A stretch of 35,152 nt of DNA. It comes from Desulfobacterales bacterium RIFOXYA12_FULL_46_15. GTDB taxonomy: Bacteria; Desulfobacterota; Desulfobacteria; Desulfobacterales; Desulfobacteraceae. The translations under genes and the position numbers were made by a program. Below the pieces are notes generated by a model, which was not told the DNA's origin, searched no databases, and was given only the letters and a program-made list of their open reading frames with translations. This document shows, in pieces, positions 33,043-35,152 of this stretch; positions within the stretch are counted from its first letter, which is position 1, and each line of letters begins with the position of its first letter. The DNA lies in assembly GCA_001799395.1 (NCBI GenBank), contig MGTJ01000146.1, forward strand, positions 1 through 35,152, written 5' to 3'.

Positions 33043-33093
33043 TTGACAAAGGATATTTTCTTGTCATATATATTGGTCATACGTCCGATCAAT
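33043..33093 (+). promoter_or_regulatory. Promoter and probable TetR operator
   Basis: TTGACA at 33043-33048 and TATATA at 33067-33072 with an 18-base spacer form a good sigma-70 promoter. A quasi-palindrome of 22 bases at 33072-33093, ATTGgTCatACGTccGAtCAAT, centred on ACGT, covers the expected start site. Sixteen of 22 positions match its own reverse complement. This is the expected position for an autorepressing TetR-family operator. Confidence 0.65.
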
Positions 33094-33124
33094 TTATATG
33101 ACGGATCATGTGGCGGAGGACTCA

Positions 33125-33748
33125 ATGGGCCGAAAAAGCATTGCCAATGAACGCCGGGACCAGATTGTTGAAGCCTTTTACCGGTGCACGGTGAGTCAGG
33201 GACTGGCTGCTTCATCCATTCGTAAGATCGCAGAAGAGGCAAGGGTCCAGCCCAGCACCCTGCACCATTATTTTAACAACCGGGATGAAATCATAGAAGA
33301 GGCCGTGGTCTATTTCACGGACATGATATTCAAGGATTTCAACAATCAGATGAAATCCCTGAACAAGCCCGGGGACACGTTGTCCAAGGGTATTGAATTT
33401 ATCTTTTCCAAGGGCATGATCAATTCAGACTATACCGGTTTTTTTCTTGAATGCTGTGTGGCTGCAAGAAATAATGAGAATATCAGGAAAACGCTTGCCC
33501 TTCTGTTTAACCGGTTCCGGGAGGCCATCCAGGACCACCTGGAACAGATGGACGGGTTTTCAAAACTCTCCAGCAATGACAAGCATATGCTCTCTGCCCT
33601 GATTGTGGCCCTTCATGAAGGCATAGAGCTTCAATGGTTTGCCGATGAAACTGCAATCCGGCCGGATCAGGCTCTGGAAACTACTTTTCAGTTGATCCGG
33701 TTTTTTGTCCATGAGAAAACAAAAAAATTACAGGGAGAATCACTGTGA
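33125..33748 (+). CDS. TetR-family transcriptional repressor
   Basis: A 207-residue regulator. The N-terminal helix-turn-helix is at about 10-55: RRDQIVEAFYRCTVSQGLAA, then SIRKIAEEARVQPSTLHHYF, with the typical L-HHYF turn of BetI-like repressors. The rest is an all-helical ligand-binding domain. The ATG at 33125 is chosen because GGAGG lies five bases ahead; an upstream ATG at 33098 has no site. It overlaps the next gene by four bases, so the repressor and the PLP enzyme are co-expressed. It likely represses its own operon through the palindrome at 33072-33093. Confidence 0.88.
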   Translation: MGRKSIANERRDQIVEAFYRCTVSQGLAASSIRKIAEEARVQPSTLHHYFNNRDEIIEEAVVYFTDMIFKDFNNQMKSLNKPGDTLSKGIEFIFSKGMINSDYTGFFLECCVAARNNENIRKTLALLFNRFREAIQDHLEQMDGFSKLSSNDKHMLSALIVALHEGIELQWFADETAIRPDQALETTFQLIRFFVHEKTKKLQGESL

Positions 33749-34977
33749 AAAAAGAATCAGAAGCCCTCTACGACCGGTATAAGGCCCTGTTCAAGGACGA
33801 GCGGTTTCCCCTGGCCTTTGTGGATCTGGATTGTTTTGACCGGAACGTGGCCTATGTGGCCAGAACACAGGAGAAAACCGGGAAAACCATCCGGGTGGCG
33901 TCCAAATCCATCCGAAGCCCTGATTTGATTAAGCGGGTGTTTGACCAGGGCAAAGACGCCTACAAAGGCATCCTTGCCTTTACCATGGAAGAAGCAGGGT
34001 TTTTATCTGACAACGGGTTTGACGATATTGTCGTGGCCTATCCGTCAGTTCAGAAAAGCGATCTTGCCCTGTTTGTTGAAAATGTCCGGAAAGGGGCTAA
34101 TATCTGTTTGATGGCAGACTCGCTTGATCATTTGTCCGTGATTTCAAAAAAGGCGGAAAAAGAGGGGCTTTTCTTGAATGTGGGCCTGGACATGGACATG
34201 TCCTTCCGGCCCCTGGGCAACCTGTTGCATCTCGGGGTGAGACGAAGTCCGCTTCACACCCCAAAAGAAGTCCTGGACCTGGCAAAGGCGACCATGGACC
34301 TGCCGGGCATCAGGATCAAAGGGCTCATGGGGTATGAAGCCCAGATTGCATCGGCCAACGATGATTTCCCTTCCCACAGGCTGTCCAACCGGGTAAAGAA
34401 CAGGATTTTCCGGGCCGTGAAAAAAGCCAGTGTCAATGAACTGACCCGGCGGCGGGGCAGGATCGTCAGAGCGCTCAGGGATCTTGGCATCAGTCTTGAG
34501 TTTGTTAATGGCGGTGGCAGCGGCAGTCTTGTCTCTACCGGACAAGATGAGAGTGTGACCGAAGTTACGGCCGGGTCAGCCTTTTTTGCCCCAGGCCTGT
34601 TCCGGTATTTTCATGAGGTGTCTTTTGAACCGTCTGCTTTTTTCGCCCTCCAGGTCACAAGAATTCCGAAAAACGGTATCGTGACCTGCCAGGGCGGCGG
34701 TTATACCGGCTCAGGCGAAGTCAACAAAAATCGCCTGCCCTGGCCTTTTCTGCCAGAAGGCCTGTCCTATCTTCCCATGGAAGGGGCAGGAGAGGTCCAG
34801 ACTCCCTTAAAACTCCCTAAAAATTGCAGGCCCCTTGCCATTGGTGACCCTGTCTTTTTCCAGCATGCCAAGGCCGGAGAGCTGTGCGAACGGTTTAATC
34901 ATCTGTATCTTGTCAAGGACAACAGGATAATCGGCACGGCAGCCACCTACCGGGGGCTGGGACACGCATTTCTATAA
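33745..34977 (+). CDS. PLP fold-type III amino acid deaminase/aldolase
   Basis: A 410-residue protein of the alanine-racemase-N / D-threonine aldolase-like group. PLAFVDLDCFDRNV at 22-35 opens the barrel, and K54 in VASKSIRSP is the expected PLP lysine. GLMGYEAQIA near 193-202 and FVNGGGSGS near 252-260 line the cofactor site. HAKAGELCERFNHLYLV near the C-terminus supplies the metal-binding His/Cys motif of D-serine dehydratase-like enzymes. It starts with GTG at 33745, overlapping the TetR stop. A D-amino acid or a beta-hydroxy amino acid is the likely substrate. It is followed 17 bases later by a flavin oxidoreductase gene. Confidence 0.82.
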   Translation: MKKESEALYDRYKALFKDERFPLAFVDLDCFDRNVAYVARTQEKTGKTIRVASKSIRSPDLIKRVFDQGKDAYKGILAFTMEEAGFLSDNGFDDIVVAYPSVQKSDLALFVENVRKGANICLMADSLDHLSVISKKAEKEGLFLNVGLDMDMSFRPLGNLLHLGVRRSPLHTPKEVLDLAKATMDLPGIRIKGLMGYEAQIASANDDFPSHRLSNRVKNRIFRAVKKASVNELTRRRGRIVRALRDLGISLEFVNGGGSGSLVSTGQDESVTEVTAGSAFFAPGLFRYFHEVSFEPSAFFALQVTRIPKNGIVTCQGGGYTGSGEVNKNRLPWPFLPEGLSYLPMEGAGEVQTPLKLPKNCRPLAIGDPVFFQHAKAGELCERFNHLYLVKDNRIIGTAATYRGLGHAFL

Positions 34978-34993
34978 ATAAAAGGAGGCTCTT

Positions 34994-35152
34994 ATGGCTG
35001 AACACCCGACACCGATTTATGATTTTATCATTGCAGGCGCAGGTATTTCCGGTTCTTTTATAGCAAGCGACCTCTGCCGGGCCGGATGCCGCTGCCTCAT
35101 GCTGGAAGCAGGCAAACAGTTTACCCGGCGGACTTATCCCGCCAACGGCATG
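34994..35152 (+). CDS. GMC-type FAD oxidoreductase, partial at window edge
   Basis: The first 53 residues are visible. YDFIIAGAGISGSFIASDL at about 9-27 is the FAD-binding GxGxxG motif, followed by LMLEAGKQF and TYPANGM, consistent with glucose-methanol-choline type oxidoreductases. AAAGGAGG lies six bases before the ATG. It belongs to the TetR-deaminase operon and may oxidise the alcohol or oxoacid made or used by its neighbour. Confidence 0.65.
   Translation, partial: MAEHPTPIYDFIIAGAGISGSFIASDLCRAGCRCLMLEAGKQFTRRTYPANGM

Noticed and set aside
1-35152. CRISPR array, tRNA or rRNA genes, integrase or complete insertion sequence
   Set aside because: I looked for regularly spaced repeats, cloverleaf-like segments, conserved rRNA blocks and transposase motifs and found none that I can support.

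Overview
This window looks like a chromosomal piece of a Desulfobacteraceae-type sulfate-reducing bacterium (Desulfobacula or Desulfobacter relatives). The assignment is inferred from gene style, not from a marker gene: no rRNA or tRNA gene is visible. Supporting signs are ferredoxin-linked 2-oxoacid oxidoreductases, a cytoplasmic molybdopterin/Fe-S/NrfD membrane complex, branched-chain-type amino acid uptake, and envelope-stress proteins (BON, CigR, Lmo0937) common in anaerobic deltaproteobacteria.

Layout. (1) 1-2540, minus strand: an ABC-2 exporter (ATPase, permease) running into a partial LpxR-family lipid A deacylase, plus a 24-residue membrane peptide. (2) 2803-7052, minus strand: an envelope-stress cluster (VWA-OmpA lipoprotein, BON lipoprotein, Lmo0937-type peptide, triple-BON membrane protein, CigR-like protein). 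It is interrupted at 3379-4265 by remnants of an aldehyde dehydrogenase, an ADP-forming acyl-CoA synthetase and a CsbD gene. (3) 7368-7978: a poorly coding stretch with an antitoxin-like fragment, closed by a strong hairpin. (4) 7985-13688, minus strand: a complete LivKHMGF-type amino acid ABC importer with a recognisable promoter and an attenuator-like hairpin after livK. (5) 14345-18687, plus strand: D-amino-acid transaminase, chemoreceptor and kynureninase in one tight operon. (6) 18735-19823, minus strand: small membrane protein, GNAT acetyltransferase and DUF2080 protein.

(7) 20023-27323, minus strand: a seven-gene catabolic operon. Four genes encode a 2-oxoacid:ferredoxin oxidoreductase (delta, alpha, beta, gamma). 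Three encode a molybdopterin oxidoreductase complex (Fe-S, catalytic and NrfD subunits). The pairing resembles the pad genes for anaerobic phenylacetyl-CoA oxidation to phenylglyoxylate and then benzoyl-CoA. The promoter carries a tandem repeat and a palindrome. An orphan 7TM-PAS histidine kinase lies just upstream at 27706-30291. (8) 30394-32384: a glyoxalase remnant, an unknown gene and a FAD-dependent amine/D-amino-acid oxidase. (9) 32475-33025: remnants of a PstS-like gene and a histidine kinase. (10) 33043-35152, plus strand: a TetR repressor with a probable self-operator, a PLP fold-III amino acid deaminase/aldolase, and the start of a GMC-type flavin oxidoreductase.

The metabolic genes fit a common theme of amino acid use: uptake through LivKHMGF, handling of D-amino acids (transaminase, FAD oxidase, fold-III deaminase/aldolase), breakdown of kynurenine, and oxidation of an aryl-acetyl-CoA by the pad-like operon, with electrons going to ferredoxin and the menaquinone pool. 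The individual family calls are mostly secure. The linkage into one physiology and the exact substrate of the pad-like operon are inference.
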